Part shown: in pieces, positions 35,583 to 43,846 of the stretch
Numbering within the stretch: the first letter of the stretch is position 1
Layout: the number at the start of each line of letters is the position of its first letter
Assembly: GCA_041676705.1 (NCBI GenBank)
Contig: JBAYRL010000001.1
Coordinates: 620,001-684,000, forward strand
Source of the DNA: Acidimicrobiia bacterium
GTDB taxonomy: Bacteria; Actinomycetota; Acidimicrobiia; Acidimicrobiales; SKKL01
Direction: 5' to 3'
DNA: 64,000 nt
The notes under the pieces: generated by a model
The model's input: only the letters and a program-made list of their open reading frames with translations
What the model was told of the DNA's origin: nothing
The model's database searches: none
Program-made: the position numbers and the translations under genes

Positions 35583-35635
35583 GTCACGTGGATCGTTAGA
35601 ACCACATCGATCACTTAGATCACGTGAATCGTTAG
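35583..35635. repeat. Pair of 17-bp direct repeats upstream of the HAD gene
   Basis: GTCACGTGGATCGTTAG at 35583-35599 and ATCACGTGAATCGTTAG at 35619-35635 differ at two bases and lie 36 bp apart. Each holds a CACGTG palindrome. They sit between the HAD gene and zwf and may be regulator sites for the sugar-metabolism genes. Confidence 0.6.
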
Positions 35636-35661
35636 GATCGCTGAACTCAGCTAGTCGTGGG

Positions 35662-37032
35662 TTAGGCCGGATCATGCCAACCGTCATATTCGGCTATTAG
35701 CGCCTCGGCCTCTTCCGGGCCCCAACTTCCCGGTTCATACTGATACAGGGGTGTGGCATCATCGAGCACTGGCTCTACCACCGACCAAGCTGCTTCGACC
35801 GCGTCTTGGCTGGTAAACAAGGTTGTGTCGCCCTCCATGGCGGCGCTTAGCAATCGCTGGTAGGGCGGCAAATCATGTGGGGAAGGACGCCGATGCAGCA
35901 TGAGCTCGACATCACTCCCCTGCAAGGCTTCTCCGGGCACTTTTACTCGGGCCCCTAGAGAGATTGTGATCTCGGGTCCGAGGCGGAAGCGTAGATAGTT
36001 CGGCGGCCCAAGCTCTCCAGTGACATCAAAGGCAATGGGTGGTTGTCGCAAACGAACTAGAACCTCGGTGGCGGTTGTGGGCAGATATTTTCCAGCCCGA
36101 ATGAAGAACGGCACGCCTTGCCATCGCCAGGTGTCTACATAGGCTCGAAGCGCCGCGAATGTTTCAACCGTCGAATTAGAGTCAACCCCGGTGACCTCCT
36201 GATACCCACGAACCTGTCCTCGTACCATCGCCCGAGGATCGATGGGTGGCATGGCCCGCAGAACCTTGGCTTTTTCATCGCGGATATCTTCATGCCCGTA
36301 TCCAGTGGGCGGCTCCATAGCCAAGAGCGAAAGCACCTGCAAGAGATGATTTTGCACCACATCTCTAAGCGCTCCAGTGTGATCGTAGAACGAACCGCGA
36401 TCGGCGACTCCGAAGTCTTCGGCCATGGTGATCTGTACCGATTCCACGTAGGTCCGGTTCCAAATTGGTTCTAAGAAAGAATTGGCGAATCGGAAGTACA
36501 AGAGCCCCAGTACGGCCTCTTTGCCCAGGTAGTGATCAATGCGGAAGATTGATTGGTCGGGGAAAACGTCGTGCAATACGCGGTTCAGTTCGTGCGCCGA
36601 TGCCAAGTCGTGGCCAAAGGGCTTTTCCACCACCACACGTGCGGAATTGGCACAACCGGAAGCTCCGAGTCCGTTCACGACCGTGGCGAACGATCCAGCT
36701 GGAATGGCTAGATAATGCAGTGGAGATTTGGCTGTTCCTAACGCCTCGCGAAGCGCAACATAAGTAGCCGGGTCATCGTAGTTTCCCTGGACATAACGCA
36801 AGAGTGAAGCAAGGTGGTTGAACACTTCGGGGTCGATTTTCCCGTCGCCGTGATGGGCAAGGCTATCTCGAGCTCGTTCCACCAACGCTTCGGTATTCCA
36901 AGCGGACCGGGCGACTCCGATCACCGGTACGTCGAGCTCTCCGTTGGCCACCAACGCTGCTAAGGCGGGGAATATTTGCTTGTAGGCCAGATCTCCCGTA
37001 GCACCGAAAAATACAAGGGCATCACTGCGCAT
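35662..37032 (-). CDS. zwf: Glucose-6-phosphate 1-dehydrogenase
   Basis: A 456-residue enzyme that oxidises glucose 6-phosphate to 6-phosphogluconolactone. The nucleotide-binding FFGATGDLAYKQIFPALAAL is at 8-27 and the substrate signature FRIDHYLGKEAV near 155, followed by EPIWNRTYVESVQITMAED. I choose ATG 37032 rather than an in-frame codon 30 residues upstream, because homologues start at this point and a TAGGCT -10 sits seven bases before it. The pgl gene is divergent from it. Confidence 0.96.
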   Translation of the reverse strand: MRSDALVFFGATGDLAYKQIFPALAALVANGELDVPVIGVARSAWNTEALVERARDSLAHHGDGKIDPEVFNHLASLLRYVQGNYDDPATYVALREALGTAKSPLHYLAIPAGSFATVVNGLGASGCANSARVVVEKPFGHDLASAHELNRVLHDVFPDQSIFRIDHYLGKEAVLGLLYFRFANSFLEPIWNRTYVESVQITMAEDFGVADRGSFYDHTGALRDVVQNHLLQVLSLLAMEPPTGYGHEDIRDEKAKVLRAMPPIDPRAMVRGQVRGYQEVTGVDSNSTVETFAALRAYVDTWRWQGVPFFIRAGKYLPTTATEVLVRLRQPPIAFDVTGELGPPNYLRFRLGPEITISLGARVKVPGEALQGSDVELMLHRRPSPHDLPPYQRLLSAAMEGDTTLFTSQDAVEAAWSVVEPVLDDATPLYQYEPGSWGPEEAEALIAEYDGWHDPA

Positions 37033-37039
37033 ATTTGGC

Positions 37040-37045
37040 AGCCTA
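37040..37045 (-). promoter_or_regulatory. -10 element TAGGCT, leaderless arrangement
   Basis: On the minus strand TAGGCT is followed by seven bases and the zwf ATG. No ribosome binding site is seen. Confidence 0.45.
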
Positions 37046-37161
37046 CCGTGGTGAAACCGCTGCTTCACCCACTGGCGCGTGTTGATTGCCACGAAAGCTA
37101 GGCTGAAATAAATGCACGCCACTCAGTGATGTAGATACTGCCGTATGACAAGAAGGTTACG

Positions 37162-37824
37162 ATGCAGCACGAACTTGTGGTTCTGTCCGACGTTGAAGCT
37201 CTCAGTCGAGAAGGCGCACACCGGGTTGCTGAGAAGGTTCGGGCCGTAGCCGGCGAGGGGCGCGCATGCAACATTGCGGTAAGCGGTGGCCGTACACCGT
37301 GGGCAATGTTTCGCCAGTTGGCGCAAATGGATTTGCCCTGGTCACAGCTACGAATCTTTCAAGTTGATGAACGGGTTGCACCCAATGGCGACCCCAATCG
37401 AAACCTGACTTCGTTGGTAGAGGCGTTCAGCGATACGGCGGTTGAGATAGTGCCGATGCCAGTCACCGACACCGATTTAGAAAGCGCTGCCGCCGATTAT
37501 GCGGCGCGGCTTCCCGACGAATTCGACCTGATACACCTGGGCCTTGGTAGCGATGGACATACCGCGTCGTTGGTTCCGGGTGACCCGGTTCTCAACGTAG
37601 ATGACCTGCTAGTGGCCCTGACCCAGCCTTACCAGGGGCATCGCAGAATGACGCTAACTTTTCCAGCCTTGGCATCGGCCCGTGAGCTTGTGTGGTTGGT
37701 AGCTGGCGGTGACAAAAAAGATGCTTTGGCCAAGCTTTTACGGCTTGACCCAAGTATTCCGGCAGGCCGAGTGCGGGCAACACAATCCATGGTGCTAGCT
37801 GATCGTCTAGCAGCTCCAAATTAG
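37162..37824 (+). CDS. pgl: 6-phosphogluconolactonase
   Basis: A 220-residue DevB/Pgl-type lactonase that hydrolyses the product of Zwf. NIAVSGGRTPWAMFRQLA, IFQVDERVAPNGDPNRN and the signature HLGLGSDGHTASLVPGDP are all present; the last holds the catalytic His. Length is typical. AGAAGG upstream of ATG 37162 is the ribosome binding site. Divergent from zwf with 129 bp between, so a shared regulatory region is possible. Confidence 0.95.
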   Translation: MQHELVVLSDVEALSREGAHRVAEKVRAVAGEGRACNIAVSGGRTPWAMFRQLAQMDLPWSQLRIFQVDERVAPNGDPNRNLTSLVEAFSDTAVEIVPMPVTDTDLESAAADYAARLPDEFDLIHLGLGSDGHTASLVPGDPVLNVDDLLVALTQPYQGHRRMTLTFPALASARELVWLVAGGDKKDALAKLLRLDPSIPAGRVRATQSMVLADRLAAPN

Positions 37825-38026
37825 GTAGCCAGAGCTGGGGTACGGCACCCGCTTCACCAAACTAGATCGCCTTGAGAATCAATGGTGAGAGATCGCAGCA
37901 TTGGGCTAGGTGAGGCTGTAAACAAACTCGCCGTGGCAGGAATAGCTCAACTCAACGTATAGCAACGCACCCTAGCGCTGAGCCAAGCCTGGGGCAGTAG
38001 AACGGTAAGGGGTAGGCCGCGCCATC

Positions 38027-38803
38027 TTATTTTTTGGGTGGGACACGCACCAGCAAACTGACACTGTTACCAGGGCCGACCACACGATCCAGTTCAAAAA
38101 GACCCACGGCTTCTATCAGCTCGCTTAACTTCGGATAGCCCCAATTTCGAGAGTCGAAGTCAGGCGAGCGTTTCTGGATTGTGGAACCAACCGCACCCAG
38201 ATTGGCCCAGCCGTCATCGTCTTCGTTGGCCGCAATTCCCGCTCGAAGCAGGTTCAATAAGCGGCTATCACCACGAAGCTCTTTTGAAGAAAGCCGAGCT
38301 TGGCGGCCGCTCGATTCTTTGGGGCTGGGTGTTTCAGTGCTATCGCCTGGTGAACCTTCCGCTTCAAGTTTCAACACTTCGAGATAGGTGAATGTATCGC
38401 AAGCATTCACGAAAGGCGTGGGGGTCTTGCGCTGTCCGAAGCCAAACACCCTCGCACCTGATTCACGAAGGCGGGCTGCTAAACGGGTGAAGTCGCTATC
38501 GGATGACACAATTGCGAACGCATCAAGCTGGTTTTGGTGTAATAGGTCCATTGCGTCGATGATTAGGGCGCTGTCGGTAGCGTTCTTCCCGGTTGTATAT
38601 GCAAATTGTTGTATCGGTTGAATGGAATGCTCGTTGGCGGCCGTTTTCCAGCGTCGCAGCGCCTCGGTGGTCCAATCTCCGTACATACGCCGCACCGAGG
38701 TGGTGCCATAGCGTGACAGTTCGTCGAGGATGTTCACAATATGCTCGGCGCTTACGTTGTCAGAGTCGATCAACAAGGCGATGCGCGTGGAGTTTTGGGC
38801 CAT
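38027..38803 (-). CDS. NYN-domain putative RNase with LOTUS/OST-HTH domain
   Basis: A 258-residue protein of the LabA/DUF88 class. The NYN (PIN-like) nuclease domain spans 1-150, with acidic residues in IALLIDSDNVSAEHI, ATDSALIIDAMDLLH and AIVSSDSDFTRLAARLRE, the expected metal site. The C-terminal 70 residues, with DDGWANLGAVGSTIQKRSPD and NWGYPKLSELIEAVGLFEL, form a LOTUS/OST-HTH domain, which binds RNA in known cases. It is a likely RNA-processing enzyme of unknown target. Start ATG 38803 is preceded by GTGGAG. Confidence 0.92.
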   Translation of the reverse strand: MAQNSTRIALLIDSDNVSAEHIVNILDELSRYGTTSVRRMYGDWTTEALRRWKTAANEHSIQPIQQFAYTTGKNATDSALIIDAMDLLHQNQLDAFAIVSSDSDFTRLAARLRESGARVFGFGQRKTPTPFVNACDTFTYLEVLKLEAEGSPGDSTETPSPKESSGRQARLSSKELRGDSRLLNLLRAGIAANEDDDGWANLGAVGSTIQKRSPDFDSRNWGYPKLSELIEAVGLFELDRVVGPGNSVSLLVRVPPKK

Positions 38804-38926
38804 GCTCCACTGTGTCAGACCCAAGCGAGCATACGCTATTGAACTGCTGAAAGTGTTAATGAACCGCTGAAACTACCAGGTAGCGACCTTTGTGCACGTT
38901 CATCAACAACCCTCGTGCCAACGCGT

Positions 38927-39736
38927 TCAGGTATGGCGAATGGTTAGACCACCGTCAACCGCCAAAGTAGCTCCGGTTACAAAACTGGCCGCTGGCAGCA
39001 CCAAGGAAAGCACCATCTGCGCGATCTCTTCAGCTTCGGCGTAACGACGCAACGCCACTCGACGTCGGGCGTAGGCTTCTTTGGCTTCTTCAGGAATGCC
39101 CTCGGTCATGCCGGTGCGGATTGGGCCCGGACAAATAGCGTTTACGGTTATCCCATCTTTACCAAGCTCTACCGCCAGCGAGCGGGTAAGGCCGGTAACA
39201 CCAGCTTTACTAGCGGCGTAGCTAGCCAGGGCCGATGTGGCCACAATGGCTTCGGTGGAGGCAATATTTACCACTCGCGGGTGGGGTGACTCACGCAGGT
39301 GCGCCAAGGCGTAGCGCACCAGACGGATTTGGGCGGTGAGGTTTACGTTCAGAGTTTGTGTCCAGGCCGTTTCAAAATCATCTTCCGTGGCAACGGTGCC
39401 ATCGACTCGCACCATTCCGGCGTTGTTAACCAGAATATCTAGGCGCCCTGCCCATTTGACGCTTTGCTCTACCAGGGCTTTTAGCTCATCTGGTTGCGCC
39501 ACATCGCACGGCACACCTAACGCTCTATCGGGGCCGTGAACCTCGAATATTTCTGCCAACACTGTACTTAACCGGCTTTGGTCGAGGTCGGCGACCACCA
39601 CCCGAGCACCCTCATCGACGAAGAGGTGGGCCGTCGCGCGGCCAATGCCACTGCCCGCTCCGGTGATGATGGCGACCTCGCCTGATATCGAGCGAGAAAG
39701 TGAGCTGAGACGAACGGCGTTTGTTTCCTTCGACAT
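38927..39736 (-). CDS. Short-chain dehydrogenase/reductase
   Basis: A 269-residue classical SDR. The cofactor loop is ITGAGSGIGRATAHLF at about 20-35, NNAG lies near 105, and the catalytic Ser/Tyr/Lys set is IASTEAIVATSALASYAASKAG. The C terminus ends TLAVDGGLTIRHT. The acidic residue after the second strand (VVADLDQSRL) favours NAD over NADP. Substrate unknown. It stands alone between the NYN gene and the phosphotransferase gene. Confidence 0.93.
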   Translation of the reverse strand: MSKETNAVRLSSLSRSISGEVAIITGAGSGIGRATAHLFVDEGARVVVADLDQSRLSTVLAEIFEVHGPDRALGVPCDVAQPDELKALVEQSVKWAGRLDILVNNAGMVRVDGTVATEDDFETAWTQTLNVNLTAQIRLVRYALAHLRESPHPRVVNIASTEAIVATSALASYAASKAGVTGLTRSLAVELGKDGITVNAICPGPIRTGMTEGIPEEAKEAYARRRVALRRYAEAEEIAQMVLSLVLPAASFVTGATLAVDGGLTIRHT

Positions 39737-39881
39737 GGCTAATGTTTAGCCCAATTACTTGGCAAGCCGAGGCGAAAATCTCCCGCCGCTCTAACCTGAC
39801 ACGACTAGTCTGGGTGCCAACGCGGTATGGCTAAATGGCCAAACATTTGGGCGGCGAGGCTGGTTGGAGGGCCGGGCAATT

Positions 39882-40913
39882 ATGGACACCAGCATGGTTT
39901 CTTTGGAGGCATTGGCTGCTTGGATGGATAGCCATGGCTTAGCTGCGGGCCCAATTATTGAAGTGGAACCACTTACAGGCGGCACCCAAAACATTTTGTT
40001 GGCCTTTACCAAAGGTGGGCAACGGTTTGTGCTACGTCACCCACCACCCCACAAGCGGGCCAACAGTGACGAAACTATGCGGCGCGAAGCTCGGGTCTTA
40101 GGGGCTTTAGCGAACACCAATGTGCCACACCCGCGCTTGTTGGCAGCGTGTGGTGATATCACAGTTTTAGGCTCGGCTTTTTATCTAATGGAGCAGGTAG
40201 ATGGGGTTAACCCTACTGTTGAGTTGCCTGCCCCTTATTTGGAATCCACCGATTGGCGCCACCAATTTGGGCTTGATATAGCGGTGACCGCAGCGACAAT
40301 TGGAGCGGTTGATTACGAGCGTTTAGGGCTTGGCGATTTGGGTCGTGCCGAAGGGTATCTCGAGCGTCAGGTAGAGCGTTGGCGATCACAGCTCGATTCC
40401 TACCGCCAGATGCCGGGCTATTCTGGGCCCGAAATTCCCGGAGTGGCCCGAGTAGGTGAATGGCTTGACGCTAACCAGCCTTCGGTTTGGACTCCAGGGT
40501 TAATCCACGGCGATTTCCACCTGGCCAATATTTTGTGTTCGCCGCATGCCCCTCGGGTAGCAGCCGCTATTGATTGGGAGCTAACCACTATTGGTGATCC
40601 GCTGATCGATTTAGGTTGGTTGCTGGCCACTTGGCCCGAACCCGGTTACGACAAAGGGGTTTCGATAGAGCCGTGGGAAGGTTTTCCAAGTGCTCTTGAG
40701 CTGGTGGAAACCTATGCTCAGCACACCAACCGTGATATGTCGGCGGTGGTGTGGTATGAGGTTTTGGCCTGCTACAAGCTAGGTATTTTGTTGGAAGGCA
40801 CCTATGCCCGTTCGATGTCGGGAGCGGCACCAAAAGCGGTGGGCGAAGTTCTGCACCAGAAAACGCTCGACCTGTTCGCCCGAGCCGAACGACGTATTAA
40901 TAACGCTGACTAA
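39882..40913 (+). CDS. Aminoglycoside phosphotransferase-fold kinase, acyl-CoA-dehydrogenase-associated type
   Basis: A 343-residue kinase-like protein. FVLRHPPPHKRANSDETMRR holds the ATP-binding region and LIHGDFHLANIL the catalytic Asp and Asn. AIDWELTTIGDPLIDLGWLL is the DFG-equivalent metal site. This wording is typical of the ACAD10/11-like phosphotransferases that work in fatty-acid or hydroxy-acid catabolism, not of drug resistance. I start at ATG 39882 after GGAGGG; a TTG 18 bp upstream is the alternative. Confidence 0.9.
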   Translation: MDTSMVSLEALAAWMDSHGLAAGPIIEVEPLTGGTQNILLAFTKGGQRFVLRHPPPHKRANSDETMRREARVLGALANTNVPHPRLLAACGDITVLGSAFYLMEQVDGVNPTVELPAPYLESTDWRHQFGLDIAVTAATIGAVDYERLGLGDLGRAEGYLERQVERWRSQLDSYRQMPGYSGPEIPGVARVGEWLDANQPSVWTPGLIHGDFHLANILCSPHAPRVAAAIDWELTTIGDPLIDLGWLLATWPEPGYDKGVSIEPWEGFPSALELVETYAQHTNRDMSAVVWYEVLACYKLGILLEGTYARSMSGAAPKAVGEVLHQKTLDLFARAERRINNAD

Positions 40914-41016
40914 CCGGTAGAGGTTTAACCGCTCGGGCCCAAACTAGTGCCGCATACTGGGTACGACGGCCTTGGTCGTTGGTGGGCGCCTCTCGACCAC
41001 TCAACCCCACACATAT

Positions 41017-41036
41017 TTGTAATATTGAGATTACAA
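41017..41036. promoter_or_regulatory. Operator of the toxin-antitoxin pair
   Basis: TTGTAAT and ATTACAA form a perfect 7-bp inverted repeat with a six-base spacer, ending nine bases before the antitoxin ATG. Its right arm overlaps the -10 element, the usual site for autoregulation by an antitoxin complex. Confidence 0.65.
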
Positions 41037-41037
41037 T
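41032..41037 (+). promoter_or_regulatory. -10 element TACAAT, leaderless arrangement
   Basis: TACAAT is followed by seven bases and the antitoxin ATG at 41045. It lies within the inverted-repeat operator. Confidence 0.55.
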
Positions 41038-41044
41038 GTAGAGC

Positions 41045-41305
41045 ATGTCACAGGTTGGAATTGGGGAGCTAGAAGAGAAAGCCTCTACCGTGATCGCAGA
41101 TGTGGTCGCGGGCGAAACTGTCGTTGTCACCGATCATGGCCAGCCAGTGGCACAGATAAGCGCCATATCACGATCCCCTTTGGCTAATTTACTTTCAAGT
41201 GGCCAAGCCCGTGCAGCTAAATCCAACATCTGCGACCTACCTAGCCCTAAACCTGGTCCAAATATCTCAGCAGAGCTTGCTGCTATGCGTGACGCCGAGC
41301 GCTAA
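41045..41305 (+). CDS. vapB: Phd/YefM-type antitoxin (VapB)
   Basis: An 86-residue antitoxin. The N-terminal DNA-binding part VGIGELEEKASTVIADVVAG, then VVVTDHGQPVAQISAI, is the Phd/YefM 'prevent-host-death' fold. The C-terminal half is the flexible toxin-neutralising tail, ending ISAELAAMRDAER. It is followed after 11 bp by its cognate PIN toxin. Base composition is more AT-rich than the flanking genes, consistent with transfer. Confidence 0.92.
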   Translation: MSQVGIGELEEKASTVIADVVAGETVVVTDHGQPVAQISAISRSPLANLLSSGQARAAKSNICDLPSPKPGPNISAELAAMRDAER

Positions 41306-41316
41306 TAAGCAAAACT

Positions 41317-41709
41317 ATGGCCTATTACGTCGACACTTCCGCGTTGACGAAACTCGTCGTGGCCGAGGCTGAGACGATGGCTTTAATGGATTGGATAACC
41401 ACGTCCACTCCGGTTTTGATTACCTCTGACTTAGCACGAACAGAATTATTACGGGCAGTACGCCGTGTTGCCCCAGAAGTAACTCACAGAGCTCAGATAG
41501 TTCTCAACGCTATAATTATCATGAGGTTGGACACTCGACTCTTTGAATTTGCTGCTCGACTAGACCCTGTAATCCTCCGCAGCCTCGACGCACTCCATAT
41601 TGCAGCTGCTTTGGAGCTTGGTGACGACTTAGAGGGCCTCATTGCTTATGATGACCGTCTAATTACAGCAGCACAGGCGAACGGTATTCAAACAGTCACA
41701 CCCCGCTAG
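41317..41709 (+). CDS. vapC: VapC-type PIN-domain toxin
   Basis: A 130-residue PIN ribonuclease. The acidic metal ligands are all present: YYVDTSALTKLVVAEAE (first Asp), SDLARTELLRAVRR (Glu), LRSLDALHIAAALELG (Asp) and IAYDDRLITAAQANG (Asp). VapC toxins cleave tRNA or rRNA to halt growth until the antitoxin neutralises them. It lies directly upstream of the defence operon with a 570-bp scar between. Confidence 0.93.
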   Translation: MAYYVDTSALTKLVVAEAETMALMDWITTSTPVLITSDLARTELLRAVRRVAPEVTHRAQIVLNAIIIMRLDTRLFEFAARLDPVILRSLDALHIAAALELGDDLEGLIAYDDRLITAAQANGIQTVTPR

Positions 41710-41931
41710 AGGTAACAGCGCACAAAGTTGGTTAGCAGCGAAAGTGCTATCTTGTCTGTGTGGATTGCGGCTAGCAATGCCGAGAACGCCACCCAACAAC
41801 AGGGTAAAGGCCAGCACAAACATTAAGCCCACCAGCCCACCTCGCCACGCGGTGACCGGGTATGAATGCACGCCCGTGGTGCCGGTGACTTCTATTTCTG
41901 CCTCGTTAGAGGCGCTAGTAGGCCGGAACAT
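41659..41931 (-). pseudogene. Possible truncated membrane protein
   Basis: An open frame of 90 residues whose first 60 look like protein: an acidic N terminus, VTGTTGVHSYPVTAWRGG, then a clean membrane helix GLMFVLAFTLLLGGVLGIA and a basic flank. The last 30 residues, including a run of Cys, overlap the vapC 3' end antisense and look non-native. It may be a chromosomal gene whose 3' end was replaced when the toxin-antitoxin pair arrived. Low confidence. Confidence 0.35.
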
Positions 41932-42280
41932 AGTGCTTCGGGATCTTGACCTTTCAGGAAAGTTACCTGGTCCCAAGAATTGCCCGGCAAATTTGTTGCT
42001 AGAGGCTCGCCGGAAGACCCCAAGGATGCCTTATAGACGTTGCTTTCTAGTTCTGGTTACGCCGACTAGAAAGTTGCTACCCAGCACCTACCCCCAGAGT
42101 GAACTTCTCTCGGCGATAGGCTGCCTACGGCCATTGAAAAGTTATGACCAGCCACTAGGTTCCGCTGCTCCACACTCCTTTCCGCGGGTTTTGTTAAGCG
42201 ATGGTGTCATAGACCGCCACTAAGGTGTCGGTGAGATTATCGGCACTTAAGTGTTGCCCACGCGGGAGGACGATTTATTT
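41710..42280. other. 570-bp gene-poor scar between vapC and hsdM
   Basis: No plus-strand frame here looks like a protein. The stretch contains the possible truncated membrane gene at its left end and a 9-bp inverted repeat at 42043-42073. The last 20 bp hold the hsdM ribosome binding site GGGAGGA at 42264-42270. It looks like decayed sequence at a junction. Confidence 0.55.
42043..42073. repeat. 9-bp inverted repeat (stem-loop)
   Basis: CTTTCTAGT and ACTAGAAAG are perfectly complementary across a 13-base loop. No T-run follows on either strand, so it is not a standard terminator. It may be a relic of a mobile element end or a regulator site for hsdM. Confidence 0.6.
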
Positions 42281-43846
42281 ATGGCACCAGCCACTAAAGA
42301 AGCCCAGCGGGCTGAGCTGCACAAGACTATTTGGCGTATCGCCAACGATTTGCGGGGCAGCGTAGATGGTTGGGATTTCAAAACCTACGTGCTGGGCATG
42401 CTCTTCTACCGGTTTATTTCCGAGAACTTGGCGGCCTATCTAAACACTGGCGAGCACCAAGCGGGCCATAGTGATTTCAGTTACGCCGAACTAGGCGATG
42501 CAGAAGCCGAGTTTGGCCGCCACACCACGGTGGAAGAAAAGGGCTTTTACATTCTGCCTTCTGAGTTATTCGAAAACGTGCGTGCCCGAGCGCGCCACGA
42601 CGAGAACCTAAATGAAACCCTGGAGCGGGTCTTTAAGAATATTGAAGGTTCGGCCCGTGGCAGCGCTAGTGAAGACGACCTTAAGGGCCTGTTCGACGAT
42701 CTGGATGTGAACAGCGCCAAGTTGGGCAACACGGTGGCGGCCCGCAATGCCAAGTTGGTGAAGTTGCTAGATGCGATTGGCGATTTGCCGTTGGGTAATT
42801 TCGAGTCGAACTCGATTGACCTTTTTGGTGATGCTTATGAATATCTGATGCAAATGTACGCCTCCGAGGCTGGTAAATCGGGGGGTGAGTTCTTTACACC
42901 GCAAGAGGTTTCCGAGGTTTTGGCTCGTATTGCGGTGGCCGGTAAAACCCGGGTGAACAAGGTGTATGACCCAGCTGCTGGTTCGGGTTCGTTGTTGTTG
43001 AAGTTTGCCAAGGTGTTGGGCACCGAAAACGTGGGTGGGTTTTATGGCCAGGAAATTAACCTCACCACCTACAACCTGGCTCGCATCAACATGTTTTTAC
43101 ACGATGTGAACTACAACAGTTTCAGCATCGCCCACGGTGATACCCTCACCGACCCCCAGCACTGGGACGATGAGCCTTTCGACGCCATTGTTTCTAATCC
43201 CCCCTATTCCACCCGGTGGGAAGGCGACGCCAACCCCCTTCTAATTAACGACCTACGGTTTGCTCCGGCCGGGGTTCTTGCGCCCAAGTCAAAAGCCGAC
43301 ATGGCTTTCACTATGCATATGCTGGCATGGCTTTCTACCAGTGGCACGGCCGCCATTGTGCAGTTTCCGGGTGTGTTGTATCGGGGTGGAGCCGAAGCCA
43401 AAATTCGTAAGTATTTGGTGGACAACAACTTTGTGGATGCCATTGTGCAGCTGCCGCCCGATCTGTTCTTTGGCACCACCATCGCCACTTGCATTGTGGT
43501 GTTAAAACGCTCGAAGGCCGATAACTCGGTGTTGTTTGTGGATGCTTCAGCCGAGTTTGTGCGTTCGGGCAACAAGAACAAGCTGGCCCCCGAGCACCAA
43601 GAACGCATTTTGGGGTGGTTGGCAGATCGGACGGATGTTGATTACGTGGCGGCCTTGGTTTCAAACGAAGCGATTGGTGAGAACGACTACAACATGGCGG
43701 TGTCGTCGTATGTAGAGCCCGAAGACACCCGCGAGGTTATTGACATTGTCGAGCTAAACGCCGAAATTGCTCGGATTGTGGAACGCCAAGCCGAACTACG
43801 TATTGAGATTGACGCCATTGTGGCCGACTTGGAGGGCAGTAAATGA
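42281..43846 (+). CDS. hsdM: Type I restriction-modification methyltransferase subunit HsdM
   Basis: A 521-residue N6-adenine methyltransferase. The N-terminal HsdM_N helical domain spans about 1-150 (FLRGSVDGWDFKTYVLGMLF-like wording). SAM motif I DPAAGSGSLLLKFA begins near residue 230 and catalytic motif IV NPPYST near 306. The C-terminal helical region contacts HsdS. I use ATG 42281, ten bases after GGGAGGA, rather than GTG 42251. It is the first gene of a four-gene operon and overlaps mrr by 4 bp. Confidence 0.96.
   Translation: MAPATKEAQRAELHKTIWRIANDLRGSVDGWDFKTYVLGMLFYRFISENLAAYLNTGEHQAGHSDFSYAELGDAEAEFGRHTTVEEKGFYILPSELFENVRARARHDENLNETLERVFKNIEGSARGSASEDDLKGLFDDLDVNSAKLGNTVAARNAKLVKLLDAIGDLPLGNFESNSIDLFGDAYEYLMQMYASEAGKSGGEFFTPQEVSEVLARIAVAGKTRVNKVYDPAAGSGSLLLKFAKVLGTENVGGFYGQEINLTTYNLARINMFLHDVNYNSFSIAHGDTLTDPQHWDDEPFDAIVSNPPYSTRWEGDANPLLINDLRFAPAGVLAPKSKADMAFTMHMLAWLSTSGTAAIVQFPGVLYRGGAEAKIRKYLVDNNFVDAIVQLPPDLFFGTTIATCIVVLKRSKADNSVLFVDASAEFVRSGNKNKLAPEHQERILGWLADRTDVDYVAALVSNEAIGENDYNMAVSSYVEPEDTREVIDIVELNAEIARIVERQAELRIEIDAIVADLEGSK

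Noticed and set aside
41744..42223. 159-codon plus-strand open frame between vapC and hsdM
   Set aside because: Its composition (many Pro, Arg, Cys in irregular order, no domain-like pattern) is that of a non-coding frame, and no ribosome binding site precedes it.
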